This document shows, in pieces, positions 1 through 7,099 of a DNA stretch of 8,419 nucleotides. The notes under the pieces were generated by a model that worked only from the letters and a program-made list of their open reading frames with translations, was not told the origin of the DNA and made no database searches. The position numbers and the translations under genes are program-made. Each line of letters begins with the position of its first letter. The first letter of the stretch is position 1. Where the stretch lies: positions 1 to 8,419 of the forward strand of contig JAEWJD010000186.1 of NCBI GenBank assembly GCA_023386765.1, given 5' to 3'. The DNA comes from Pseudomonadota bacterium. Its GTDB lineage: Bacteria; Pseudomonadota; Gammaproteobacteria; Burkholderiales; Burkholderiaceae_B.

Positions 1-12
1 CACCGATACGCC

Positions 13-176
13 ACATATTTATTGGGGACGTATTAAGGCAAATTCCCAGTCGATAGACCCCTGACTTAAAGACACGGAAAACGGGATATTGTCAAAACTC
101 TGATTTTTCTGGATTTTTTCAGTGTCACTATTTTTTATCCAAGGAAATAACTCAACATATATTTAGGGACACATTA
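13..176 (+). repeat. Degenerate direct repeat pair around GGGAC
   Basis: Copy 1 lies at 13-35 and copy 2 at 155-176. Both begin ACATAT, run through a T-rich stretch into GGGAC, and end in ATTA. With one gap they agree at most positions; the last 12 bases agree at 9 of 12. The copies are about 142 bp apart, in the same orientation, and both lie in the AT-rich gltB upstream region. They could be two binding sites for one regulator or a chance resemblance in AT-rich DNA. Confidence 0.3.
95..119. other. Phased A/T tracts, possible intrinsic bend
   Basis: An A4 run (95-98), a T5 run (104-108) and a T6 run (114-119) have centres about 10 bp apart, close to one helical turn. GATTTTT occurs twice, at 102-108 and 112-118, exactly 10 bp apart. 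Tracts phased in this way bend DNA and often sit upstream of promoters or at nucleoid-protein sites. A further T6 run at 131-136 is out of phase. Confidence 0.4.
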
Positions 177-185
177 GAACATTTT

Positions 186-233
186 TGTTGCATGCGCTTG
201 GTCTGAGCAGTAATGTCTATTTGCACTGCAACA
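186..233. promoter_or_regulatory. TTGCA/TGCAA inverted repeats before gltB
   Basis: TGTTGCA (186-192) and TGCAACA (227-233) are perfect 7-bp inverted arms. The right half also contains a compact palindrome, TTGCA-C-TGCAA (221-231). The two TTGCA copies, at 188 and 221, are 33 bp apart, about three helical turns, and flank the candidate -10 hexamer. This layout resembles an operator pair for a dimeric regulator, but I cannot name the regulator. It might instead contribute to leader RNA structure. Confidence 0.35.
188..216 (+). promoter_or_regulatory. Candidate sigma70-type gltB promoter (weak)
   Basis: TTGCAT (188-193) and TAATGT (211-216) are separated by 17 bp. Each matches only 3 of 6 consensus bases, but the spacing is ideal and the position would give a leader of roughly 35 nt. 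The -10 lies between two TTGCA elements, which suits a regulated promoter. Other AT-rich hexamers upstream, such as TATATT at 158-163, could serve equally well, so this is only a candidate. Confidence 0.3.
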
Positions 234-258
234 TTCTAGACGCAGGCCGGAGCGAGTT

Positions 259-3200
259 ATGTCCCACACCCCCCCCAAAGCCCCCTGTCCTCCCGCGGCG
301 GCCATCGATGCCCGGCGCATCGGCCTGCCTGCCGCACAGGGTCTGTACACCCCGCAGAACGAGCATGACGCCTGTGGCGTGGGCTTCGTGGCCCACATCA
401 AGGGCCGGAAAAGCCACGCCATCATCCTGCAAGGCTTGAAGATCCTCGAAAACCTGGATCACCGGGGTGCCGTGGGGGCCGACAAACTCATGGGTGACGG
501 CGCCGGCATCCTGATCCAGATCCCGGATGCGCTGTACCGCGATGAAATGGCCCAGCAGGGGGTGACCCTGCCCGCACCGGGCGAATACGGCGTAGCCATG
601 GTGTTCCTGCCCAAGGAAACCGCCTCGCGCCTGGCCTGTGAACAGGAACTCGAGCGTTCAGTGCGCGCCGAAGGCCAGATCGTGCTGGGCTGGCGTGATG
701 TGCCGGTCGATCGCGACATCCCGATGTCACCCGCCGTGCAGGATTGCGAGCCGGTCATCCGCCAGCTGTTCATCGGGCGCGGGCCCGACGTGATGGTGCC
801 CGACGCCCTCGAACGCAAGCTCTATGTGATCCGCAAGACCGCCAGCCACGCGATCCAGAACATGCGCCTGGCGCACGGCAAGGAGTATTTCGTCCCCTCG
901 GCCTCGGTGCGCACCGTGGTCTACAAGGGGCTGCTGCTGGCCGATCAGGTCGGCCGCTACTATCGCGACCTGGCCGACCCGCGCACGGTCTCGGCCCTTG
1001 CGCTGGTACACCAGCGCTTCTCGACCAACACCTTCCCGGCCTGGCCGCTGGCGCACCCCTACCGCATGATCGCGCACAACGGCGAGATCAACACCGTCAA
1101 GGGCAACTTCATCTGGCTGCGCGCGCGGGAAGGCATGATGCAGTCGGCCGTGCTGGGCGAAGACCTGAAAAAGCTCTACCCGATCGTCTATGAAGGCCAG
1201 TCGGATACGGCAACTTTCGATAACTGCCTCGAACTCCTGGTCAATTCCGGCTATTCGCTGGCTCATGCCATGATGATGATGATCCCCGAAGCCTGGGAAC
1301 AGCATTCCCAGATGGATCAAAGCCGGCGTGCCTTCTATGAGTACCACGCCGCCATGATGGAGCCCTGGGACGGGCCGGCGGCGGTGGCGTTCACCGATGG
1401 ACGCCAGATCGGCGCCACCCTGGACCGCAACGGCCTGCGTCCGGCGCGCTACCTCATCACCGACGACGACATGGTGCTGCTGGCCTCCGAGGCCGGCACG
1501 CTGGCCATCCCGGAGAGCCGCATCGTCAAGAAGTGGCGCCTGCAGCCGGGCAAGATGTTCCTGATCGACCTGGAGCAGGGCCGCATCATCGACGACAGCG
1601 AAATCAAGTCACAGCTGGCCAACCATCGCCCCTACCGGCAATGGATCGAACGCCTGCAGATCAAGCTGGAATCACTGCCCGCGCCGCGCTCGACCTCGCC
1701 GGCCGTGCAGACCCCCGTGCCACTGCTGGACCGCCAGCAGGCCTTCGGCTGGACCCAGGAAGATTTCAAGTTCATCCTCGAACCCATGGCTGCCACCGGC
1801 GAGGAGGTCATTGGCTCAATGGGCAATGACGCCCCGCTGGCCGTGCTGTCCAGCCGCGCCAAACCCTTTTTCAACTATTTCCGCCAACTGTTCGCGCAAG
1901 TGACCAATCCGCCGATCGACCCGATCCGCGAGCAGATGGTCATGTCGCTGGTGTCCTTCATCGGGCCCAAGCCCAACCTGCTGGACATCAACAACGTCAA
2001 CCCGCCGCTACGCCTGGAAGTGTCCCAGCCGGTGCTGGATTTCGCCGCCATGGCGCAGATCCGCGACATCGATCAGGTCACCAGCAAGAAGTTCCGCAGC
2101 TACGAACTGGACATCACCTATCCGGCCGCCTGGGGTCCGGAAGGCATCGAGGCCAGGGTGGCTGCGCTATGCGCGCGTGCCGTGGATGCGGTGCAAAGCG
2201 GCTATAACATCCTGATCGTCTCTGACCGGCTGGTCGACGCCGAACGCGTGGCCATCCCCGCGCTGCTGGCGACCTCGGCGGTGCACCAGCACCTGATCCG
2301 CGCCGGGCTGCGCACGAACACCGGCCTGGTGGTAGAAACCGGTTCGGCACGTGAAGTGCATCACTTCGCACTGCTCGGCGGCTATGGCGCCGAGGCCATC
2401 CACCCTTATCTGGCGCTGGAGTCACTGGGCCGCATGCGCGAGCCCGAGAAGGCCGTCAAGAACTACATCAAGGCGATCGACAAGGGCTTGAACAAGGTCA
2501 TGTCCAAGATGGGCATCTCCACTTTCATGTCTTACTGCGGCGCACAGATTTTCGAAGCCGTTGGCCTGCAGCGCGGGCTGGTGGACAAGTACTTCACCGG
2601 CACGGCTTCCAACATCGAGGGCATCGGCATTTTCCAGGTGGCCGAAGAAGCGCTGCGCATGCATCGCGCCGCCTTCGGTGCCGATCCGGTGCTCGAGAAC
2701 GCGCTGGACGCAGGCGGCGAGTATGCCTTCCGCATCCGTGGCGAAGAGCACATGTGGACGCCCGACTCCATCGCCAAGCTGCAACACGCGACCCGCGCCA
2801 ACAACTACCGCAGCTACAAGGAGTACGCGCAGATCATCAATGACCAGAGCCGGCGGCACATGACCCTGCGCGGCCTGTTCGAGTTCCGCGTCGATCCGGG
2901 CCGCGCCATTGCCCTCGACGAGGTCGAACCGGCCAAGGAAATCGTGCGCCGCTTTGCCACCGGCGCCATGTCGCTGGGCTCGATCTCCACCGAAGCCCAC
3001 TCGGTGCTGGCCGTGGCCATGAACCGCATCGGCGGCAAGTCCAACACCGGCGAGGGCGGCGAAGACGAGCTGCGCTACCGCGCCGAAATGCGCAAAGGCA
3101 AGAGCAGCGTCAAGGACGGCGACACGCTGGCCTCGGTGCTGGGGGCCGAGCGCATCGAAGCCGACGTGCCGCTGCAAAAAGGCGACTCGCTGCGCTCGCG

Positions 3201-4992
3201 CATCAAACAGGTCGCGTCGGGACGCTTTGGCGTATCGGCCGAGTACCTGTCCAGCGCCGATCAGATCCAGATCAAGATGGCGCAGGGCGCCAAGCCGGGC
3301 GAAGGCGGCCAGCTGCCAGGCCACAAGGTGTCCGAGTACATCGCCAAGCTGCGATACTCGGTGCCGGGCGTGGGCCTGATTTCCCCGCCGCCGCACCATG
3401 ACATCTATTCCATCGAAGATCTGGCCCAGCTCATCCACGATCTGAAGAACGTCAACGCGCGCGCCTCCATCTCGGTCAAGCTGGTCTCGGAGGTTGGCAT
3501 CGGCACGGTCGCCACCGGCGTGGCCAAGGCCAAGGCCGATCACGTGGTGGTGGCCGGCCACGACGGCGGCACCGGCGCCTCGCCGGTGTCCTCCATCAAG
3601 CATGCCGGCACGCCCTGGGAACTGGGCCTGGCCGAAACCCAGCAGACCCTGGTGCTCAACCAGCTGCGCAGTCGCATCCGCGTGCAGGCCGACGGCCAGA
3701 TGAAGACCGGACGCGACGTGGTCATCGGCGCGCTGCTCGGCGCCGACGAGTTCGGTTTCGCCACCGCTCCGCTGGTGGTCGAAGGCTGCATCATGATGCG
3801 AAAGTGCCACCTGAACACCTGTCCGGTAGGCGTGGCCACGCAGGATCCCGAGCTGCGCAAGAAATTCCAGGGCAAGCCCGAACACGTCGTGAATTACTTC
3901 TTCTTCGTGGCCGAAGAAGTGCGCGAGATCATGGCGCAACTGGGCATCCGTCGTTTTGACGAACTGATCGGGCGCACCGACCTGCTGGACATGCGGGCCG
4001 GCATCGACCACTGGAAGGCTCACGGTCTGGATTTCCAGCGCGTGTTCCACCGCATCCCCGGCGACCATCCGGCGCGCCACACCGAAACCCAGGATCACGG
4101 ACTGACAGGCGCACTCGACCATCAGTTGATCGAACGCGCCCGGCCGGCCATCGAGCGCGGCGAGAAAGTGTCCTTCATCGTGCCGGTGCGCAATCGCAAC
4201 CGCACCATCGGCGCCATGCTCTCGGGCGCCGTGGCCGCACGCTACGGCCACGAAGGCCTGCCTGACGACACCATCCACATCCAGTGCAATGGCACGGCCG
4301 GCCAGAGCTTTGCCGCCTTCCTCGCACATGGCATCACCATGGATCTGGTGGGCGAGGCCAATGACTACGTCGGCAAGGGCCTGTCTGGCGGACGCATCAT
4401 CGTGCGCTCGCCGAACGACTTCCGTGGCTTCGGGCCGGATCACATCATTGCCGGCAATACGGTGCTGTACGGTGCACTGGCGGGCGAGGCCTTCTTCAAC
4501 GGCGTGGCCGGCGAACGTTTCGCGGTGCGCAATTCTGGCGCGGCAACCGTGGTCGAAGGCACCGGCGACCACGGCTGCGAATACATGACAGGCGGCACGG
4601 TGGTGGTACTGGGTTCGACCGGCCGGAACTTCGCGGCCGGTATGTCCGGCGGTGTGGCCTACGTCTGGGATCCCGAACACACCCTGGCGCAACGCTGCAA
4701 CACCGCCATGGTGGAATTCGAGCCGGTGCTGGCGCATGCCGAACAGCACGAGGCCGGCGACATCCAGGCCTGGCACAGCGCTCAGCGCGGCGGCCCGCGC
4801 GAAACCGACGAAACCATCCTGCGACGCCTGGTGGAAGAACACTTCCGCTATACCGGCAGCTTCCGTGCGCGCGAAATCCTGGGTGACTGGGACAACGCGC
4901 GTGGCAAGTTCGTCAAAGTCATGCCGACGGAATACCGCCGGGCTCTGGGTGAATTGTGGCGTGCCGCCAACCCGCAACAACTGGCCGCCTGA
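259..4992 (+). CDS. gltB: Glutamate synthase (NADPH) large (alpha) subunit
   Basis: Converts L-glutamine plus 2-oxoglutarate into two L-glutamates with electrons from NADPH supplied by GltD; cytoplasmic, central to ammonium assimilation. It has 1577 residues, in line with the family's roughly 1,500. The ATG at 259 has GGAG 6 nt upstream and leaves a 38-residue propeptide before Cys39 (CGVGF), the N-terminal nucleophile of class II amidotransferases after processing. Amidotransferase motifs follow: HQRFSTNTFP (251-260), NGEIN (274-278) and DRNGLRP (389-395). A central domain (about 490-780) precedes the FMN synthase domain (about 870-1240) with MSLGSIS (904-910), SNTGEGGED (928-936), PGEGGQLPGHK (1013-1023) and GHDGGTGASP (1100-1109). 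C1177, C1183 and C1188 are the 3Fe-4S ligands. The C-terminal GXGXG beta-helix spans about 1300-1500. A C8 run covers codons 4-6. All key residues are intact. gltD follows 8 bp downstream. Confidence 0.98.
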   Translation: MSHTPPKAPCPPAAAIDARRIGLPAAQGLYTPQNEHDACGVGFVAHIKGRKSHAIILQGLKILENLDHRGAVGADKLMGDGAGILIQIPDALYRDEMAQQGVTLPAPGEYGVAMVFLPKETASRLACEQELERSVRAEGQIVLGWRDVPVDRDIPMSPAVQDCEPVIRQLFIGRGPDVMVPDALERKLYVIRKTASHAIQNMRLAHGKEYFVPSASVRTVVYKGLLLADQVGRYYRDLADPRTVSALALVHQRFSTNTFPAWPLAHPYRMIAHNGEINTVKGNFIWLRAREGMMQSAVLGEDLKKLYPIVYEGQSDTATFDNCLELLVNSGYSLAHAMMMMIPEAWEQHSQMDQSRRAFYEYHAAMMEPWDGPAAVAFTDGRQIGATLDRNGLRPARYLITDDDMVLLASEAGTLAIPESRIVKKWRLQPGKMFLIDLEQGRIIDDSEIKSQLANHRPYRQWIERLQIKLESLPAPRSTSPAVQTPVPLLDRQQAFGWTQEDFKFILEPMAATGEEVIGSMGNDAPLAVLSSRAKPFFNYFRQLFAQVTNPPIDPIREQMVMSLVSFIGPKPNLLDINNVNPPLRLEVSQPVLDFAAMAQIRDIDQVTSKKFRSYELDITYPAAWGPEGIEARVAALCARAVDAVQSGYNILIVSDRLVDAERVAIPALLATSAVHQHLIRAGLRTNTGLVVETGSAREVHHFALLGGYGAEAIHPYLALESLGRMREPEKAVKNYIKAIDKGLNKVMSKMGISTFMSYCGAQIFEAVGLQRGLVDKYFTGTASNIEGIGIFQVAEEALRMHRAAFGADPVLENALDAGGEYAFRIRGEEHMWTPDSIAKLQHATRANNYRSYKEYAQIINDQSRRHMTLRGLFEFRVDPGRAIALDEVEPAKEIVRRFATGAMSLGSISTEAHSVLAVAMNRIGGKSNTGEGGEDELRYRAEMRKGKSSVKDGDTLASVLGAERIEADVPLQKGDSLRSRIKQVASGRFGVSAEYLSSADQIQIKMAQGAKPGEGGQLPGHKVSEYIAKLRYSVPGVGLISPPPHHDIYSIEDLAQLIHDLKNVNARASISVKLVSEVGIGTVATGVAKAKADHVVVAGHDGGTGASPVSSIKHAGTPWELGLAETQQTLVLNQLRSRIRVQADGQMKTGRDVVIGALLGADEFGFATAPLVVEGCIMMRKCHLNTCPVGVATQDPELRKKFQGKPEHVVNYFFFVAEEVREIMAQLGIRRFDELIGRTDLLDMRAGIDHWKAHGLDFQRVFHRIPGDHPARHTETQDHGLTGALDHQLIERARPAIERGEKVSFIVPVRNRNRTIGAMLSGAVAARYGHEGLPDDTIHIQCNGTAGQSFAAFLAHGITMDLVGEANDYVGKGLSGGRIIVRSPNDFRGFGPDHIIAGNTVLYGALAGEAFFNGVAGERFAVRNSGAATVVEGTGDHGCEYMTGGTVVVLGSTGRNFAAGMSGGVAYVWDPEHTLAQRCNTAMVEFEPVLAHAEQHEAGDIQAWHSAQRGGPRETDETILRRLVEEHFRYTGSFRAREILGDWDNARGKFVKVMPTEYRRALGELWRAANPQQLAA

Positions 4993-5000
4993 GGACTGAC

Positions 5001-6467
5001 ATGGGAAAGATCACCGGTTTCATGGAATACCAACGCCTGCAAGAGGCGTGCGAAGCTCCCCAGAAGCGCCTGAAGACCTGGCGCGAGTTCGTGCTGCACC
5101 TGGATGACGAGCAGTCCAAGCAGCAGGCAGCGCGCTGCATGGACTGCGGCATCCCGTTCTGCAGCAGCGGCTGCCCGGTCAACAACATCATCCCCGACTG
5201 GAATGACCTGGTTTATCGCCAGCAATGGCGCGCCGCGCTGGACGTATTGCACTCGACCAATAATTTCCCCGAGTTCACCGGCCGTATCTGCCCGGCCCCC
5301 TGCGAGGCGGCCTGTACGCTGAACATCAACAGCGATGCGGTCGGCATCAAGTCGATCGAGCACGCCATCATCGACAAGGGCTGGGAAGAAGGCTGGGTCG
5401 CGCCCAAGCTGGCGCTGCGCAAGACCGGCAAGCGGATCGCCGTGGTCGGCTCCGGGCCGGCCGGGCTGGCCTGCGCCCAGCAGCTGGCGCGCGCCGGCCA
5501 TGCCGTGACGGTGTTCGAGAAAAGCGACCGCATCGGCGGGCTGCTGCGCTACGGCATTCCCGACTTCAAGCTGGAGAAGGCCCAGATCGACCGGCGCATC
5601 GTGCAGATGGAAGCCGAAGGCGTGGAGTTCGCGCCCTCGACCTTCGTGGGCGACGCCGGCGACCCGGCCGCCGACGGCCTGAGCGTGCGCAGCCCGGCGT
5701 CGCTCATCGACGAGTTCGATGCGGTGGTCATGGCAGGCGGTTCGGAAACACCGCGCGACCTGCCCGTACCTGGCCGTGAACTGCAGGGTGTGCACTTCGC
5801 CATGGACTTCCTGCGCCAGCAGAACAAGGCCGTGGCCGGTGATCGCCTGGCCGGCCAGACGCTCGCCCAGGGCAAGCATGTGGTGGTCATCGGCGGCGGC
5901 GACACCGGCTCGGATTGCGTGGGGACCAGCAACCGCCACGGCGCGCTGTCGGTCACGCAGTTCGAAGTGATGCCGCGCCCGCCCGAGGAAGAAGACAAGC
6001 CCATGGTGTGGCCGTACTGGCCGCTGCGCCTGCGTACCTCGTCCTCGCACGAAGAAGGCTGCCAACGTGAGTGGTCGGTGGCCACCAAGGCCTTCGCCGG
6101 CGAGGACGGCCAGCTACGCAAGCTCATCGGCGTGCGCGTCGAGTGGGCCAAGGACCCGGCCACCGGGCAGTTGAAGATGCGCGAGATCGAAGGTTCGGAA
6201 TTCGAGATCCCGGCCGATCTGGTACTGCTGGCGATGGGTTTCACCGCACCAGCCCAGAATGTGCTGGATGCCTTCGGCGTGGATCTCGACGCCCGCGGCA
6301 ACGCGCGCGCCAACACCGAGGACTACCGGACCAGCGTCGCCAAGGTGTTTGCCGCCGGCGACATGCGGCGCGGCCAGTCGCTGGTGGTCTGGGCCATCCG
6401 CGAAGGACGCCAGTGCGCCCATGCCGTCGATGCCTTCCTGATGGGCAGCTCCGAACTGCCACGCTGA
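5001..6467 (+). CDS. gltD: Glutamate synthase (NADPH) small (beta) subunit
   Basis: Oxidises NADPH on FAD and passes electrons through iron-sulfur clusters to GltB; cytoplasmic flavoprotein. It has 488 residues, close to the E. coli protein (about 470). I chose the ATG at 5001 over the upstream in-frame start at 4956, because GAGGA just after the gltB stop gives a well-spaced ribosome binding site and the protein then begins MGKITGF, as GltD proteins do. The N-terminal domain carries two cysteine groups, C46-x2-C49-x4-C54-x3-C58 and C97-x3-C101-x3-C105, which serve the 4Fe-4S clusters. GSGPAG (150-155) is the FAD dinucleotide fold, GGGDTG (298-303) the NADPH fold, and AAGDMRRGQS (451-460) the C-terminal flavin-contact motif. 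The 8-bp gap to gltB indicates co-transcription and probable translational coupling. The same architecture occurs in dihydropyrimidine dehydrogenase subunits, but the gltB context settles the call. Confidence 0.98.
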   Translation: MGKITGFMEYQRLQEACEAPQKRLKTWREFVLHLDDEQSKQQAARCMDCGIPFCSSGCPVNNIIPDWNDLVYRQQWRAALDVLHSTNNFPEFTGRICPAPCEAACTLNINSDAVGIKSIEHAIIDKGWEEGWVAPKLALRKTGKRIAVVGSGPAGLACAQQLARAGHAVTVFEKSDRIGGLLRYGIPDFKLEKAQIDRRIVQMEAEGVEFAPSTFVGDAGDPAADGLSVRSPASLIDEFDAVVMAGGSETPRDLPVPGRELQGVHFAMDFLRQQNKAVAGDRLAGQTLAQGKHVVVIGGGDTGSDCVGTSNRHGALSVTQFEVMPRPPEEEDKPMVWPYWPLRLRTSSSHEEGCQREWSVATKAFAGEDGQLRKLIGVRVEWAKDPATGQLKMREIEGSEFEIPADLVLLAMGFTAPAQNVLDAFGVDLDARGNARANTEDYRTSVAKVFAAGDMRRGQSLVVWAIREGRQCAHAVDAFLMGSSELPR

Positions 6468-6485
6468 CCCCCCGGCCTACGCCGC

Positions 6486-6527
6486 GACAACGCCCGTCCG
6501 ACGCTCACGCGCCGCACGGGCGTTGTC
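6486..6527 (+). terminator. Hairpin after gltD (likely gltBD terminator)
   Basis: GACAACGCCCGT (6486-6497) and ACGGGCGTTGTC (6516-6527) are perfect 12-bp arms around an 18-nt loop, starting 19 bp after the gltD stop. The GC-rich stem core and location fit the end of the operon. The bases after it (ATTGGC) lack a T run, so it is not a textbook intrinsic terminator. It may stop transcription inefficiently, act as a 3'-end stabiliser, or work mainly on the opposite strand, where the sequence beyond the stem is also T-poor. Confidence 0.6.
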
Positions 6528-6550
6528 ATTGGCAGGCCGGACAAAGAAGA

Positions 6551-6991
6551 GGTCCGAATCTGGCGGTAGAGCATTTCTTCGGTTCGCCCCGGCGCCTGTG
6601 GGTGGCCGCCGGCCACCGCCTGCTATCGCGCGACACGGTGACACTGGAAGACGTCTCGCATGAGCCGTTCATCATGCTGACCGTCGATGAAGCCGCCCAT
6701 ACGGCGCTGCGTTACTGGAGCGACACACCGTTCCGCCCGGACGTGCGCCTGCGCACGTCGTCCGTGGAGGCGGTACGCAGCAGGGTGGCCAATGGCAGCG
6801 GCGTGGCCGTGCTTTCCGATATGGTCTACCGCCCCGGGTCGCTGGAAGGCCGCCGCATCGAGACCATCCAGCTGAAGGATCCGATCCCGCCGATGTACAT
6901 CGGACTGGCCTGGCGAAAGGGTGCCGGGATCACGCCCGCCATGCAGGCCATGCGTGACTATTTCCGCCATGCCTATGCCTTGCCACGCTAG
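6551..6991 (+). pseudogene. LysR-type regulator remnant, N-terminus missing
   Basis: This frame encodes about 146 residues ending at TAG (6989-6991) that read as the second half of a LysR-type effector-binding domain: SPRRLWVAAGHRLLSRD, then LEDVSHEPFIML, then a VRLRTSSVEAVRSRVANGSG segment (hinge to second lobe), GVAVLSDMVYRP, GLAWRKG and a C-terminal PAMQAMRDYFRH helix. LysR regulators have about 300 residues with an N-terminal winged helix-turn-helix; that domain and the first lobe are absent. Only about 80 bp separate the gltD stop from the first recognisable residues, too little for the missing half in any frame, so this is a deletion, not a frameshift. The frame is open further upstream, but only as an out-of-frame shadow of gltD. 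The first in-frame ATG (6674) would leave a shorter fragment without a good ribosome binding site. Left boundary approximate; target genes unknown. Confidence 0.8.
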
Positions 6992-7026
6992 CCCGCCCGA
7001 GTCCGTCCGCCGCGTTCTGGCGGGCT
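6990..7026 (+). terminator. Possible hairpin after the LysR remnant
   Basis: AGCCCGCC (6990-6997) and GGCGGGCT (7019-7026) are perfect 8-bp arms around a 21-nt loop; the left arm overlaps the stop codon of the remnant. The following GATTCCG has no proper T run. It is probably the old terminator of the LysR gene, but the loop is long and the tail poor, so this is tentative. Confidence 0.4.
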
Positions 7027-7085
7027 GATTCCGTTGCGTTGTTGTCGTACTTGTTCCACATGAGGGGGGGTACCTCCGGGGCGTC

Positions 7086-7099
7086 TTGACCCAGGTCAA
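7086..7099. promoter_or_regulatory. FNR/CRP-superfamily palindrome upstream of ompW
   Basis: TTGAC-CCAG-GTCAA is a perfect inverted repeat with a 4-bp spacer; one more base on each side also pairs (C7085/G7100). It fits the FNR/ANR/FixK-type pattern TTGA(T/C)-N4-(A/G)TCAA. In E. coli, ompW is a known FNR target, which makes an oxygen- or nitric-oxide-responsive regulator plausible here. The centre (7092.5) is about 63 bp before the ompW ATG. Whether it activates or represses depends on the true start site, because TTGACC in its left half also looks like a -35 hexamer. Confidence 0.65.

Larger units (their letters stand above)
1..258. promoter_or_regulatory. AT-rich non-coding region upstream of gltB
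   Basis: No gene is supported in these 258 bases. Base composition is strikingly AT-rich and changes abruptly to GC-rich at the gltB start, as expected for a control region rather than coding sequence. It contains several A/T runs (for example T5 at 104-108, T6 at 114-119, T6 at 131-136 and T5 at 182-186), a degenerate repeat pair around GGGAC (13-35 and 155-176), and TTGCA/TGCAA elements close to the gene. The gltB promoter must lie here or further upstream. Which protein controls it cannot be read from the sequence. The left edge of the window cuts the region, so its true length is unknown. Confidence 0.7.

Noticed and set aside
89..117. TTGTCA with a 17-bp spacer to GATTTT as a gltB promoter
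   Set aside because: The -35 is reasonable but the -10 match is poor, and it would leave a leader of about 130 nt. Less convincing than the candidate at 188-216, though not excluded.
1270..1281. ATG x4 tandem repeat in gltB
   Set aside because: It encodes the poly-Met stretch before IPEAW, which is a conserved part of the GltB amidotransferase domain, so it is not a meaningful microsatellite.
2422..4980. 852-codon open frame on the minus strand inside gltB
   Set aside because: It lies wholly antisense to the intact gltB, and its product has no recognisable domain, being a mixture rich in A, H, V and Q. Long stop-free antisense frames are expected in GC-rich genes with strong third-position GC bias.
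4956..5000. Upstream in-frame start for gltD, overlapping gltB
   Set aside because: It would add 15 residues unlike GltD N-termini. The ATG at 5001 has a proper GAGGA site just after the gltB stop.
4848..6065. 405-codon open frame on the minus strand across the gltB-gltD junction
   Set aside because: Antisense to two well-supported genes; no motif, no ribosome binding site evidence, and composition typical of a GC-rich shadow frame.
6071..6991. 306-codon plus-strand frame spanning the end of gltD and the LysR remnant
   Set aside because: The part before about 6551 is an out-of-frame reading of gltD followed by the hairpin region, with arginine- and proline-rich sequence and no regulator-like residues. 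Only the C-terminal half is real homology.
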